Source: Krasilnikoviella flava (GTDB lineage: Bacteria; Actinomycetota; Actinomycetes; Actinomycetales; Cellulomonadaceae). From it: a stretch of 64,000 bases of DNA. The DNA lies in contig NZ_FUZQ01000004.1 of assembly GCF_900167525.1 (NCBI RefSeq), positions 430,747 through 494,746 of the forward strand. Direction: 5' to 3'. The notes under the pieces are model-generated. The model saw only the letters and a list, made by a program, of their open reading frames with translations. It ran no database searches and was not told the DNA's origin. Below, piece by piece: positions 42,364 through 50,882 of the stretch; within the stretch, counting starts at the first letter, position 1, and each line of letters begins with the position of its first letter. The position numbers and the translations under genes are program-made.

Positions 42364-43350
42364 TCAGGGCGTACAGCGGATGGGATACGCCGACGACGTG
42401 TTCGGGTCAGGGACGAGTGCGGCGGGGTCGAGCTGGGCGGTGCAGGGCTCGAGCCTGGTGATGGCCGGGGCGAGCGTCATGCCCGCGATCTTGTCCTCCG
42501 TGCGCATGCATCCGTCGGTGAAGGCGTAGGCCTCGCCGAGATAGCGGGCGGCGCTGCGCCCGCAGAACGGGTCGTCCTCGGGCTTCCGGTCGTCGAGGGC
42601 GCGCCCTGCCAGTTCGGTGATGTCGGACCTCTGCTCGGCGGAGAGGTCCGGGCTGATCCGCGCGATCTCGACGGTCCGCGCCCCGTCGAGCGTCAGCACG
42701 TAGTCCTGCGAGGCGGGTTGAAGGCTGCCGGTCAGGAAGCTGCTCGTGATGTGTTCCAGGAGGGGCTGCAGGTCGTATCCGGTCGCGGTCAGCACGCGCG
42801 GGTCGCCGAGCATGTCGTCGAGGTCGTGCGCGGCGAAGTAGCCGTCTTCGTCGTCGCTGGCCGCAGGGTCGCCGAGGGTGTCGGCCATCATGTTCTCCGT
42901 GAACGTGAAGCCTCTGCTCCCGTCCGGGTCTTGGCTCTTGAGCGTGTAGTTCTGCGGGAAGAAGCCGTTGTGCTGGTGGGTGAGGGTGTCGATCTGCGGG
43001 TCCTGGGCGAGGAGTCTGTCGATGGCCACGCAGTCGAACGGCACCCCGACGTGCGGGGTGGCGGCCATGAAATAGGACAGCGGGGAGGCGCAGTCGTACG
43101 TGGCAGGGATGCCGGAGGACGGGTAGCCGGGCCAGGGCGCGTTCGGCGTGGCCGCGGTGAACGGCTGCGGGTCGGGCCCGGGGTAAGCAGGATCGGTCAT
43201 CGGGTTGCCCCGGAAAGGCGGGTAGGTGCTCTTGAAGACCCCGAGGCTGACGGTGGAGAGCACCGCATCCGGGTCCGCCTCCTTGAGCCCGAGCAGGAAG
43301 GCGTTCGCCGCCTGCACCTGACTCGGGGTGCGCTCCTCGGAGAGCACCAT
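42364..43350 (-). CDS. Hypothetical protein, possibly 5'-truncated
   Basis: A 328-residue protein of unknown family. EERTPSQVQAANAFLLGLKE lies at the N terminus, then a long Pro/Gly-rich region, ITSSFLTGSLQPASQDYVLTLDG, and a C-terminal half with five Cys residues (DPFCGRSA, DGCMRTEDK, EPCTAQ). The Cys content and lack of membrane segments suggest an exported protein, but no signal peptide is present. An in-frame stop lies 14 codons upstream of the ATG, and the intervening residues also look coding. I think the 5' end may have been lost. Confidence 0.5.
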   Translation of the reverse strand: MVLSEERTPSQVQAANAFLLGLKEADPDAVLSTVSLGVFKSTYPPFRGNPMTDPAYPGPDPQPFTAATPNAPWPGYPSSGIPATYDCASPLSYFMAATPHVGVPFDCVAIDRLLAQDPQIDTLTHQHNGFFPQNYTLKSQDPDGSRGFTFTENMMADTLGDPAASDDEDGYFAAHDLDDMLGDPRVLTATGYDLQPLLEHITSSFLTGSLQPASQDYVLTLDGARTVEIARISPDLSAEQRSDITELAGRALDDRKPEDDPFCGRSAARYLGEAYAFTDGCMRTEDKIAGMTLAPAITRLEPCTAQLDPAALVPDPNTSSAYPIRCTP

Positions 43351-43533
43351 GCCGGCGTGCCCGGTCCGCGTCCACCTCGCGAAAGGGAGTCAGGATGCGC
43401 CCAGGCTCCAGGTTGCCGCCTCAGCGAGCGGGCGCAATTCGGCTGCTCGTGCCTCCTGTGGTCGACGCCCTCGCCGTGTCCCAGATGCCCGGCACGGATG
43501 GTGACCCGCTCCGGATGGAGGTAGAACGAACCC

Positions 43534-44190
43534 ATGGAGCAGGTGCGCGTGTACCTCCTCGACGACCACGAGCTCGTGCGCCGCGGGCTGAGGAGCCTGC
43601 TCGAGGCAGAGGACGGGGTCGAGGTCGTCGGCGAGTCGGGCACTGCGGCCGAGGCGGTGCGCGAGATCCCGCGGTGCCGGCCGGACGTGGCGCTGCTGGA
43701 CGTGCGGCTGCAGGACGGCTCCGGGATCGAGGTCTGCCGGGAGCTGCACTCGTCGGTGCCGGGGTTGCACTCCCTCATGCTGACCTCGTACGACGACGAC
43801 GAGGCGCTGTTCTCGGCGATCATGGCGGGGGCCTCCGGCTACCTGCTCAAGGTGATCACCGGCTCGGACGTGGTCGACGCGGTGCGCCGGGTCGCGGCGG
43901 GGCAGTCGTTGATCGACCCCACGCTGACCTCGCGGGTGCTCGAACGACTCCGCGCGGGGCCTGCCGAGGCGCCGGCGCTGGCGGCGCTGAGCGAGCAGGA
44001 GCACAAGGTCCTCACGCTCATCGCCGAGGGGATGACGAACCGGCAGATCGGCGGGCAGATGTTCCTGTCCGAGAAGACCGTGAAGAACTACGTGTCGAAC
44101 ATCCTCATGAAGCTCGACCTGGAGTCCAGGACTCAGGCCGCGGTGCTCGCGACCCGACTGCTCGGCGGGTCGGACCACGGCGCGAACTGA
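43534..44190 (+). CDS. LuxR-type response regulator (DevR/DosR-like)
   Basis: A 218-residue NarL/FixJ response regulator. The receiver domain has the acidic pair DD at 10-11, phosphoacceptor D56 in ALLDVRL, Thr/Ser in MLTSYDDDEAL and Lys near 107. The C-terminal LuxR HTH spans about residues 148-210 (LSEQEHKVLTLIAEGMTNRQ then MFLSEKTVKNYVSNILMKL). The sequence resembles mycobacterial DevR/DosR in the linker and HTH. It is convergent with a histidine kinase gene at 44204, probably its partner. Confidence 0.9.
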   Translation: MEQVRVYLLDDHELVRRGLRSLLEAEDGVEVVGESGTAAEAVREIPRCRPDVALLDVRLQDGSGIEVCRELHSSVPGLHSLMLTSYDDDEALFSAIMAGASGYLLKVITGSDVVDAVRRVAAGQSLIDPTLTSRVLERLRAGPAEAPALAALSEQEHKVLTLIAEGMTNRQIGGQMFLSEKTVKNYVSNILMKLDLESRTQAAVLATRLLGGSDHGAN

Positions 44191-44203
44191 CCGCGCGCCG
44201 AGG

Positions 44204-45811
44204 TCAGCCCGTCGGGTCGGGGCTTGCGGGGATGGGGATCCGCCACGTGAGGATGCTGCCCTGTGGGTCTCGCGGGGCGATGTCGAGGGTGCCGCCGAGC
44301 TCGGCCGCGCGGTCGGCGAGGTTGATCAGGCCGCTGCGTGCCGAAGTCGACGCGAAGCCGACCCCGTCGTCGCTCACGGTGCAGAGCAGCTCGTCGGGGG
44401 TGGCCGTGACATCGACCCAGATGTGGTGTGCCGCGGCGTGGCGGGCAGCGTTGGAGAGGCCCTCGCGCAGCACCGCGTTCACGTGGTGGTGCAGCGCGGG
44501 GTCGACGAGGGTGTCGACCGGGCCGTCGATCCGGAGCACGGGGGCGTGGCCCAGCACGTGGGCGTACTCCGACACGAGCGACTGGATCTTGGCCCGCAGG
44601 GAGCGGTGCTGCTGATCGGAGGGGCGGAGGTCGACGATCGACTGGCGCACCTCGCGGATGGTGGCGTCCAGGTCGTCCGTCACGGTGCGCAGCAGGTCCT
44701 GGACCTGGGGCGGCGACTGTCGCTCGATGGCCTGCAGCTGCAGCCCCAGGGCGAAGAGGCGCTGGGTGACGCCGTCGTGCAGGTCCCGTGCGATGCGGTT
44801 GCGTTCCGCGAGGACGGCGATCTCCTGCTGCATGGCCCGGGTGTGGCGCCGTTCCAGCACGAGCGAGGCCTGGCTGGCGAAGTTGGCGACGAAGTCGAAG
44901 TCCTCGCCGAGGTTCTCCGTGTACCCGCGCCGTGGGAGGACGATGACGAGCGCGCCCCGGGTGAGCATGTCGATGGACAGCCGGGTCATGACGGCGGTGC
45001 CGTCGCCGGGGATCTCGGCCCAGCGCGTCTCGCTGCTGGCCATGGCGAGCATGAGGGCGGGGCGCAGGTCCGCGAGTATGCGCCGGGGCTCGCGGCTCAG
45101 GTCACCGGCCGCGGCGCGGACCGTGAACGTCCCGAGGGCTTCGGGAGCAGGGTCGGGCGCGATCGCCATCGCCGTCAGTCCGCCCGACGCGCGCAGGGCG
45201 GCGCGCAGGACGGCGTCGACGGCCTCGTCGGTCCCGGCGGCCCGCAGCACCTCCGAGGGGGTGGCGGCGGCCGCCTCGAGCCAGCGTGCCCGGCGCTCCG
45301 CGGTCATGAGGAGACGGGCGTGGTCGATGGCGAGACCCGCGAGTCCGGCCAGGGCGGTGACGGCGTGCTCGTCGTCGGCGGTGAACGTGGGCCCGGTCTT
45401 CTTGTCGGTGAGGTAGAGGTTGCCGAAGACGTGGCCGCGCACCTTCACGGGGAGGCCCAGGAAGGTGGTCATGGGCGGGTGCCCGGGCGGGAACCCGGAC
45501 GACGACGGGTGGTGAGACAGGTCGTCGAGGCGCAGCGCCTCCTGGTGGACGATGAGGTGGCCGAGGAGCCCGCGACCCGCGGGCAGGTGCCCGATCCTCG
45601 CGCGCTCCTCGTCGGTGACGCCCTCGGTGACGAACTCGATGAGGTGCCGGCGAGACCGCCCGATCACGCCGAGGGCGCCGTAGCGCGCCCCGGACAGGGT
45701 GCACGCGGCGCGCACCACGCCGTGCAGGAGGTCGCGCAGGTCGAACTCCGTCGCGACGCCGCTGACCGCCTGCAGGATGGCGTCCTGCACCTCGGCTGAG
45801 GTCTTGTCCAC
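44204..45811 (-). CDS. GAF-domain sensor histidine kinase (DevS/DosT-like)
   Basis: A 535-residue kinase. Two GAF domains lie at about residues 20-165 and 185-330 (the first ending LTDKKTGPTFTADDEHAVTALAGLAGLA). The HisKA_3 dimerisation domain has the phosphoacceptor His345 in ARDLHDGVTQRLF. The HATPase_c domain has EGLSNAARHA and DDGVGF. No membrane segment is present. In DevS/DosT the GAF-A domain binds haem; whether a haem-ligand His is present in the first GAF domain here cannot be decided from sequence alone. The start is GTG 45811. It is convergent with the response regulator at 43534. Confidence 0.9.
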   Translation of the reverse strand: MDKTSAEVQDAILQAVSGVATEFDLRDLLHGVVRAACTLSGARYGALGVIGRSRRHLIEFVTEGVTDEERARIGHLPAGRGLLGHLIVHQEALRLDDLSHHPSSSGFPPGHPPMTTFLGLPVKVRGHVFGNLYLTDKKTGPTFTADDEHAVTALAGLAGLAIDHARLLMTAERRARWLEAAAATPSEVLRAAGTDEAVDAVLRAALRASGGLTAMAIAPDPAPEALGTFTVRAAAGDLSREPRRILADLRPALMLAMASSETRWAEIPGDGTAVMTRLSIDMLTRGALVIVLPRRGYTENLGEDFDFVANFASQASLVLERRHTRAMQQEIAVLAERNRIARDLHDGVTQRLFALGLQLQAIERQSPPQVQDLLRTVTDDLDATIREVRQSIVDLRPSDQQHRSLRAKIQSLVSEYAHVLGHAPVLRIDGPVDTLVDPALHHHVNAVLREGLSNAARHAAAHHIWVDVTATPDELLCTVSDDGVGFASTSARSGLINLADRAAELGGTLDIAPRDPQGSILTWRIPIPASPDPTG

Positions 45812-45897
45812 GGCACGAGCGTAGGGCGGTCGGGCGCCCCGGGCCCGCCCGCCGCCCGGCACCGGAGCATGGGCAGGTCCCTGGGGCGACGGCACCC

Positions 45898-46260
45898 TCA
45901 CACCAGGCCGGGCCAGCGGCGCACCAGCGCGGTCTGCCGCCACCAGGCGCCGAGGCCGAGCGTGCGGCCCGCGTCGCCCAGCGCGGGGCGAGATCGAGGA
46001 GGCCGATCATGAAGACCCAGTCGACCCACGCCTGGCCTGCCACGCCCTGGTAGAAGTCGGCGAACGGCCCGGCGGTCGCGTTCCCGAGAAAGCCCGCGGT
46101 GGGCTGGCCGCCGTCGAGCCACGCGCCCTCGGGCGGGGTCTCGTGCCCGAGCCCGAAGAGCTTGTCGAGAAAGGCCCACAGGAAGATCCAGCCGAGGCGG
46201 ATCCGGGTGACGGCGCCCACGTACCGCAGCGCGCCTCGTGGCGGCTCCGTACGTGCTCAT
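45898..46260 (-). pseudogene. DoxX-like membrane protein, deleted and frameshifted
   Basis: MSTYGAATRR starts at ATG 46260, overlapping the upstream stop (ATGA), but the next conserved block VGAVTRIRLGWIFLWAFLDK is in another frame. After DWVFMIGLL the sequence jumps to the C-terminal block GDAGRTLGLGAWWRQTALVR in the first frame, with the intervening transmembrane segments missing. A normal DoxX protein here would be about 170-180 residues; the combined remnants cover about 100. Two frameshift events and one internal deletion make it non-functional. Confidence 0.75.
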
Positions 46261-47273
46261 GGTGACGCTCCTCCAGTGGACAGGCCGCCGACGGGTGCGG
46301 CGGCATCGGGTGCGGAGAGCGGACTGTCGTCGGTGGGCGTCTGCGCCTGGTCCGCCTCGACGGGCTCGCGGGACGACTCCGTCGCAGGACGGGGAGGGAC
46401 GACCTCGACCGGGCACCGTGCGTGCTGGAGCAAGGCGCGGGTCACGCTGCCGAGCACGGCCGCGATCATCCGGGAGCCCAGGGCGCCGTGCCCGTGCCGC
46501 CCGATGACCAGGAGCTCGGCACCGGCGGAGTAGCGCACCAGGGTGTCGGCGACGTCGGCGTACTCGACGTCGCTCTCGTACGGCACGTCGGGGTGCGCCC
46601 GGGCGGCCTCCTCGATGAGCCCGTCGATGATGCCGTGCGCCTGGACGCCCCACTCCTCCTGGACTGACCACTCGTCGACCAGGTAGCTGTAGAAGGGGTC
46701 CAACCGCCAGCAGTGCACGATCTCGACCCGGGCGCCCCGGAGCGCGGCGACGGCGAAGGCGTGCTCGAGCACCTCGGCCGAGCAGCCTGAGCCGTCGATC
46801 GCGGCGACGACGCGGTGCGAGTCGGCCTCCTGGGCCCAGTCGCGCGGGACGCTCACCACCGGGCAGACGGCGCGCGAGACGACCCCGAACGTGGTGCTGC
46901 CCGTGAACATCCGCTCCACGAGCGAGGCGGAGCGGTGACCGAGCACGATGAGCCGGGCGCGCTCACCGGCGGCGGCGAGGACCTCGACCGCGGGGCCGAG
47001 CGCCACCTGGAGCTTGACGCCGACCCGGCCGTCCGAGTGCTCCTCCACCGCGTCGCGGGCCTCCGCGAGCAGCTGGTGACCGACGTCGACGAGCGGCTCA
47101 CCGCTGATCAGCGGGAGCATCGGGCCCACTGGGACGATCTCGTGGACCGCGTTGACCAGCCACAGCGCGCAGCCGTCGCGCTCGGCCTGGCGGACGGCGA
47201 ACGCCAGCGCTCGGGAGGCCTCCGGCGATCCGTCGATCCCGACGACGATGGGGCGGTCCGGCGTGGTGCCCAT
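46257..47273 (-). CDS. Universal stress protein, tandem UspA domains
   Basis: A 338-residue protein with two Usp domains, at about residues 8-145 and 155-295. The first ends with an ATP-binding-like GHRSASLVERMFTGSTTFGVV, and the second has GRHGHGALGSRMIAAVLGSV, the Gx2Gx9G(S/T) nucleotide-binding pattern. The last ~40 residues are a disordered acidic tail. ATG 47273 has TGGAG upstream. Its stop overlaps the DoxX-like remnant. In mycobacteria such proteins belong to the dormancy regulon. Confidence 0.92.
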   Translation of the reverse strand: MGTTPDRPIVVGIDGSPEASRALAFAVRQAERDGCALWLVNAVHEIVPVGPMLPLISGEPLVDVGHQLLAEARDAVEEHSDGRVGVKLQVALGPAVEVLAAAGERARLIVLGHRSASLVERMFTGSTTFGVVSRAVCPVVSVPRDWAQEADSHRVVAAIDGSGCSAEVLEHAFAVAALRGARVEIVHCWRLDPFYSYLVDEWSVQEEWGVQAHGIIDGLIEEAARAHPDVPYESDVEYADVADTLVRYSAGAELLVIGRHGHGALGSRMIAAVLGSVTRALLQHARCPVEVVPPRPATESSREPVEADQAQTPTDDSPLSAPDAAAPVGGLSTGGASP

Positions 47274-47464
47274 GGTGTGCTCCAGTCCCCGACGCGGGCG
47301 TCGGTGCTGCTTCCACCGTTCTCCGCGGCGCGGTGGACCGGCAGAGGCATGTGCCACATCCCGCCGGGGCCGTTGGACCCCGGCCCCCGTGCGGAGCCCG
47401 GGCGGCCGTGCGCCGGGACCACGTGACCAAGGGCCCAGCCCTGGCGGGTCGTGTGGACCTGTCG

Positions 47465-47715
47465 AGCTCCCGTGGCGGCGCGTCGGGCGAGACCGCGTCC
47501 TCGACGCTTCGTCGCGGGGTGTGGCGCGGCGTGGTGCCGTACCCGAGACGCATCAGCATCTGCGGCGGGGCGTCGAGGGAGAGGCCTGCCGCAGGTCGTG
47601 GCGGGTGGTCGGGTTCTCCAGCACCGTGGTCGCGAACGACGCACGGACGAAGTAGGTGGTGGCCACCAGCAGCAGGCGCTTGTGGCCTGGCCGGCGGCGA
47701 CCCAGTCGTGCGCGC
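47465..47715 (-). pseudogene. Acg-family nitroreductase C-terminal remnant
   Basis: Three minus-strand frames spell the end of an Acg (Rv2032-like) FMN nitroreductase. HDWVAAGQA is in one frame, LLLVATTYFVRASFATTVLE then NPTTRHDLRQA in a second, and SLDAPPQMLMRLGYGTTPRH then TPRRSVEDAV in a third. The order matches the C-terminal third of the family, and the N-terminal two thirds are absent. It lies between two universal stress protein genes, as expected of a former DosR-type regulon member. Confidence 0.7.
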
Positions 47716-47735
47716 CGTGCGCACGCACCCGCCGG

Positions 47736-48665
47736 TCAGCTCTTGAGGATCTCGCCGAAGCGCTCGAGGACGAGCGGGGCGTGCTGCGGGACGCCCGTCA
47801 GCGGGACGACCTCGACCGGTGCGCCCGGGTGCCCGAGGACCGCCCGCGTGGTGGGGCCGAGCCGGCCGGGGTGCTCGATGTCACGCCGCCGCCGGGCGAG
47901 CAGCAGGACGTCCGCGCCCGCCGCGGCGTCGGCGAGGACCTGAGCGGCCCGGCCCGGGACGACGGAGACCTCGACCTCGACGTCCGGGAAGCTGGCACGC
48001 CAGTCGGACACCGTCGACTCGAGGAGCCGCGTGGCGGCGATCACCCATTCGCCGGTCACGGACCTGCCGCGGTCCAGGGACGCATAGGGGTCGGGCACCT
48101 TCCACACGTGCATCACCTGCAGCAGCGCGTGCCGGGCCGCCGCGAGGGGGAACGCGTACGCCAGGACCTCGCTGGAGGCCGGCTCGACGCCCACCAGCAC
48201 ACGGCCGTGCTGCGTGGGCTGCCAGGCCCCGTCGATCACCGCGACGGGCACGGGCGCACGTGCGGCCACACCGGCCGTCGTGGTGCCGACGTAGACCCGG
48301 TCCAGGCCGTGCCGGGTCTCCCGGCCGAGCACCAGCAGGCTGCCCGCCGCGGCGGCCACCGCGAGCTCGACCACGCGGCGTCCCTGCCGCAGCACGCCGT
48401 CGACCGTGAGGTCCGGGTCCAGGGCCCGGGCGCTGCCGACCGCCTCGTCGAGGATCCTCTGCGCCACCTCGACCAGGGCGTCGCGAGGGTAGTCCATGTA
48501 CGGCATCGAGCCGCCCACCGGCAGCGCCGTCGGCGCGACGTGGACGATCGTCAGGCGCGTCCGTCGTCGTCGCGCCTCGTGGATCGCGTACCGGACGGCG
48601 CCCTCGCTGCGGTCCGTCCCGTCCACGGCGACGACGACCGGTGCCGGGCGTGCGGAGCTGTTCAT
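47736..48665 (-). CDS. Universal stress protein, tandem UspA domains
   Basis: A 309-residue protein with two Usp domains (about 8-150 and 160-295). The first begins PVVVAVDGTDRSEGAV and ends LVLGRETRHGLDRVYVGTTTAG; the second begins GRVLVGVEPASSEV. The second nucleotide loop is degenerate (LLARRRRDIEHPGRLGPTTR). It lies upstream of the Acg-type remnant on the same strand, with the tandem Usp/DoxX-like unit beyond it. Confidence 0.9.
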   Translation of the reverse strand: MNSSARPAPVVVAVDGTDRSEGAVRYAIHEARRRRTRLTIVHVAPTALPVGGSMPYMDYPRDALVEVAQRILDEAVGSARALDPDLTVDGVLRQGRRVVELAVAAAAGSLLVLGRETRHGLDRVYVGTTTAGVAARAPVPVAVIDGAWQPTQHGRVLVGVEPASSEVLAYAFPLAAARHALLQVMHVWKVPDPYASLDRGRSVTGEWVIAATRLLESTVSDWRASFPDVEVEVSVVPGRAAQVLADAAAGADVLLLARRRRDIEHPGRLGPTTRAVLGHPGAPVEVVPLTGVPQHAPLVLERFGEILKS

Positions 48666-48974
48666 GATCCTGTCCTTCCTCGGGGCGCGGACGGTCGGGG
48701 TCGACGCGACGTCACCACGCTGTCAGGGCCGGCGGGCGGCCGACAGGGTCGTTGGTCACGTCCGGGCGGGACGCAGTTCCCGGCGCGGGCCGGTCCGACG
48801 GCCCTGGGTGCGGCCGCACGCCCGGCCGCACGATCGGGAGGACGGGGTGCCGGACCGTGTCCCGCGTGCCGGCCGTCCGCGACCTGTCGGACCGCCTGCT
48901 GGGCGCCATCGAGGACGACATCGCCGAGATCGAGCACCGCGACGTCCAGCTGCGGCGGTCACCCCCGGGCCTGA
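48666..48974. other. 309-base gap with a coding-like patch
   Basis: Between the Usp and kinase genes. On the plus strand about 48857-48955 reads VSRVPAVRDLSDRLLGAIED followed by DIAEIEHRDVQLRR with almost only G or C in third positions. It has no clear stop before it enters the antisense of the kinase C terminus, and no ribosome site. It could be a small gene remnant. The rest shows nothing. Confidence 0.35.
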
Positions 48975-50705
48975 TTACTGCGGGGTGCCCGTGCTGCCGC
49001 CGCCGCCCGCCGCGTCGCCGGTGGGCTCGGGCTCGGCGGGCGGCGTCGTCTCCTCGTCCGTGGGGTCGGGCTCCGGCTCGGTCGTCTCGTCCGTGGGATC
49101 GGGCTCGGGCGACGTCGGTTCGTCGGTGGGCTCGGGCGTCGAGGTGGGCGTCGGGGTCGAGGTGGCCGTGGGCGTCGGCGTGGAGGTCGGGGTGGGCGTC
49201 GACGAGGGCGTGGGTGTCGGCGTCGGCGTCGGGGTGTTGGTCGGGGTCGGCGCCCTCGTCTGCTCCGGGCGCGACGTCGGGGCCGTGTCGGTGGGTGTCG
49301 GCGGCGCCGTGGTCGGTCGCGTCGTGGTCGCGCTGGGGGAGGGCGACGGACTGTGCGTGACGGGCGCGACCGGCGCCCCGCCGTCCGTGTCCCGGAAGTA
49401 CCAGAACGCGCCCGCGCCCAGGGCCGCCACCAGGACCACGGCCAGGACGAGGAGCAGGACGCGTCGTCGGTCGCCGAAGAACCCGCCGGGCGCGGACGGC
49501 TCAGGCTCCTCGGCAGCCGGCACGCCCGCGACCGGGGTGTCGGCCGGCGGCTCCGGCGGCGGCCCGGCGAGCACCTCCGTCGGCGCCTCGTCGTTCTCGG
49601 ACAGGGGCGCGGTTGCGTCGGCCGCGCCGATCAGCCGGGTGCGCTGCAGCTCGGCATCGGCCGCTGCGGCGGCGGCGGCCACGCCCGCGGCACCGAGCGC
49701 CGCGGTCCGGTGCGGGTCCTGCTCGGCGATCTGACCCATCGTCATCGTCTGGTCGCCGTCCGGCGCGGCCCCCGGCACGGCGGCCCCGCCGCCGGGGCCG
49801 AGGAGGGCTGTCAGGGCCTCGCCCATCGCCCCGGCGGAGGCGTAGCGGCGCGCGGGGGTCTTGGCCATCGCACGGGCGACGAACCGGTCGACGGCGGCGG
49901 GGACGGCGGCCTGCCGCGCGGACGGCGCGGGCACGGGCGCCCCGACGTGGGCCAGCAGGACGTCGCCGGGCCGGGAGCGTTCGTAGGGCGGGTGGCCGGT
50001 GAGGGCGAAGTACGCCAGGGCGCCGACCGAGTACAGGTCGCTGCGCGCGTCGAGCGGGCGGCCCTGGGCCTGCTCGGGCGACATGTACGACGCCGAACCG
50101 GCGACGAGATCGCCGTCGCCGTCGCCGCCGCCAGGCGCGGTGAGCCCGAGATCGAGGAGGCCGACCGACATGCTGCCGTCGTCGTGGGTGTCGACGACGA
50201 CGTTGCGGGGGCTGACGTCGCGGTGCACCAGGCCGGCGTCGTGCACGGCTGCGAGCGCCTCCAGCAGGCCGCCCACGACGGAGAGGGCGGCCGGCCACGG
50301 CAGGCCCGTCCCGGCGGCGACCTCGGAGAGCGGCTGTCCGGGGAGGTGGCGCATGAGGAGCCAGGGGACGTTCGCCCCCGCGACCTCGTCCTCGCCGGTG
50401 TCGAGGACCTTCGCGACACCGGGGTGGTCCACCTGCCGCGACGCCGCGATCTCGCGGGCGAGGGAGGCGCGCGTCGCCTCGTCGTCGACCAGGTGCGGGT
50501 GGAGGATCTTGACGAGCAGTTCGGACTGGTCGCCCGTGCCGGCGGAGCCGTCACCGGAGTCCGCGGGCGTGTCCGCGGGGCGCACGCGCGACGCCTCGTA
50601 GACGGTGTAGGTGCCCCCGGTCCCGAGGATGTCGCCCAGCTCGTACTTCCCGCCGAGCACCACGTGCCCGCCCGCCGGCTCCTCGGCCGGGTCCTTCGGG
50701 GTCAT
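48975..50705 (-). CDS. Serine/threonine protein kinase (PknB-like) with altered catalytic motifs
   Basis: A 576-residue transmembrane kinase. The N-terminal domain (about 15-290) has a loop LGTGGTYTVYEA and the Lys of LLVKILH. The catalytic loop is HRDVSPRN at H161, with Ser at 165 where most kinases have Lys, and the DFG motif is DLG. ASYMSPEQAQG and RSDLYSVGALAYFALTG are intact. A membrane segment lies at about 414-438. The extracellular part is a Pro/Thr-rich stalk of ~110 residues without PASTA domains. ATG 50705 is preferred to GTG 50714; neither has a clear Shine-Dalgarno sequence. Confidence 0.88.
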   Translation of the reverse strand: MTPKDPAEEPAGGHVVLGGKYELGDILGTGGTYTVYEASRVRPADTPADSGDGSAGTGDQSELLVKILHPHLVDDEATRASLAREIAASRQVDHPGVAKVLDTGEDEVAGANVPWLLMRHLPGQPLSEVAAGTGLPWPAALSVVGGLLEALAAVHDAGLVHRDVSPRNVVVDTHDDGSMSVGLLDLGLTAPGGGDGDGDLVAGSASYMSPEQAQGRPLDARSDLYSVGALAYFALTGHPPYERSRPGDVLLAHVGAPVPAPSARQAAVPAAVDRFVARAMAKTPARRYASAGAMGEALTALLGPGGGAAVPGAAPDGDQTMTMGQIAEQDPHRTAALGAAGVAAAAAAADAELQRTRLIGAADATAPLSENDEAPTEVLAGPPPEPPADTPVAGVPAAEEPEPSAPGGFFGDRRRVLLLVLAVVLVAALGAGAFWYFRDTDGGAPVAPVTHSPSPSPSATTTRPTTAPPTPTDTAPTSRPEQTRAPTPTNTPTPTPTPTPSSTPTPTSTPTPTATSTPTPTSTPEPTDEPTSPEPDPTDETTEPEPDPTDEETTPPAEPEPTGDAAGGGGSTGTPQ

Positions 50706-50882
50706 GCCGCGCACCGGTGGCGGGGCGGGGTGTCGGACGGGGCGCCCGCGGACGAGGGCGTCAGGACGGCGAACTCGGTCATTTCAGTCATGGGCCATCA
50801 CAGGATAAGCGGTGCGGTCAGCCGCTGCACGGCCCGTCCGTGGGCACGGAGCCTCAGCGGTCGTGCTCCTCCCCGGACCGGC

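Noticed and set aside
49188-49260. Repetitive GTCGGxGTCG-like DNA, considered as a CRISPR-like or satellite array.
   Set aside because: It encodes the Thr-Pro repeats of the kinase stalk, so the repetition is explained by protein sequence.
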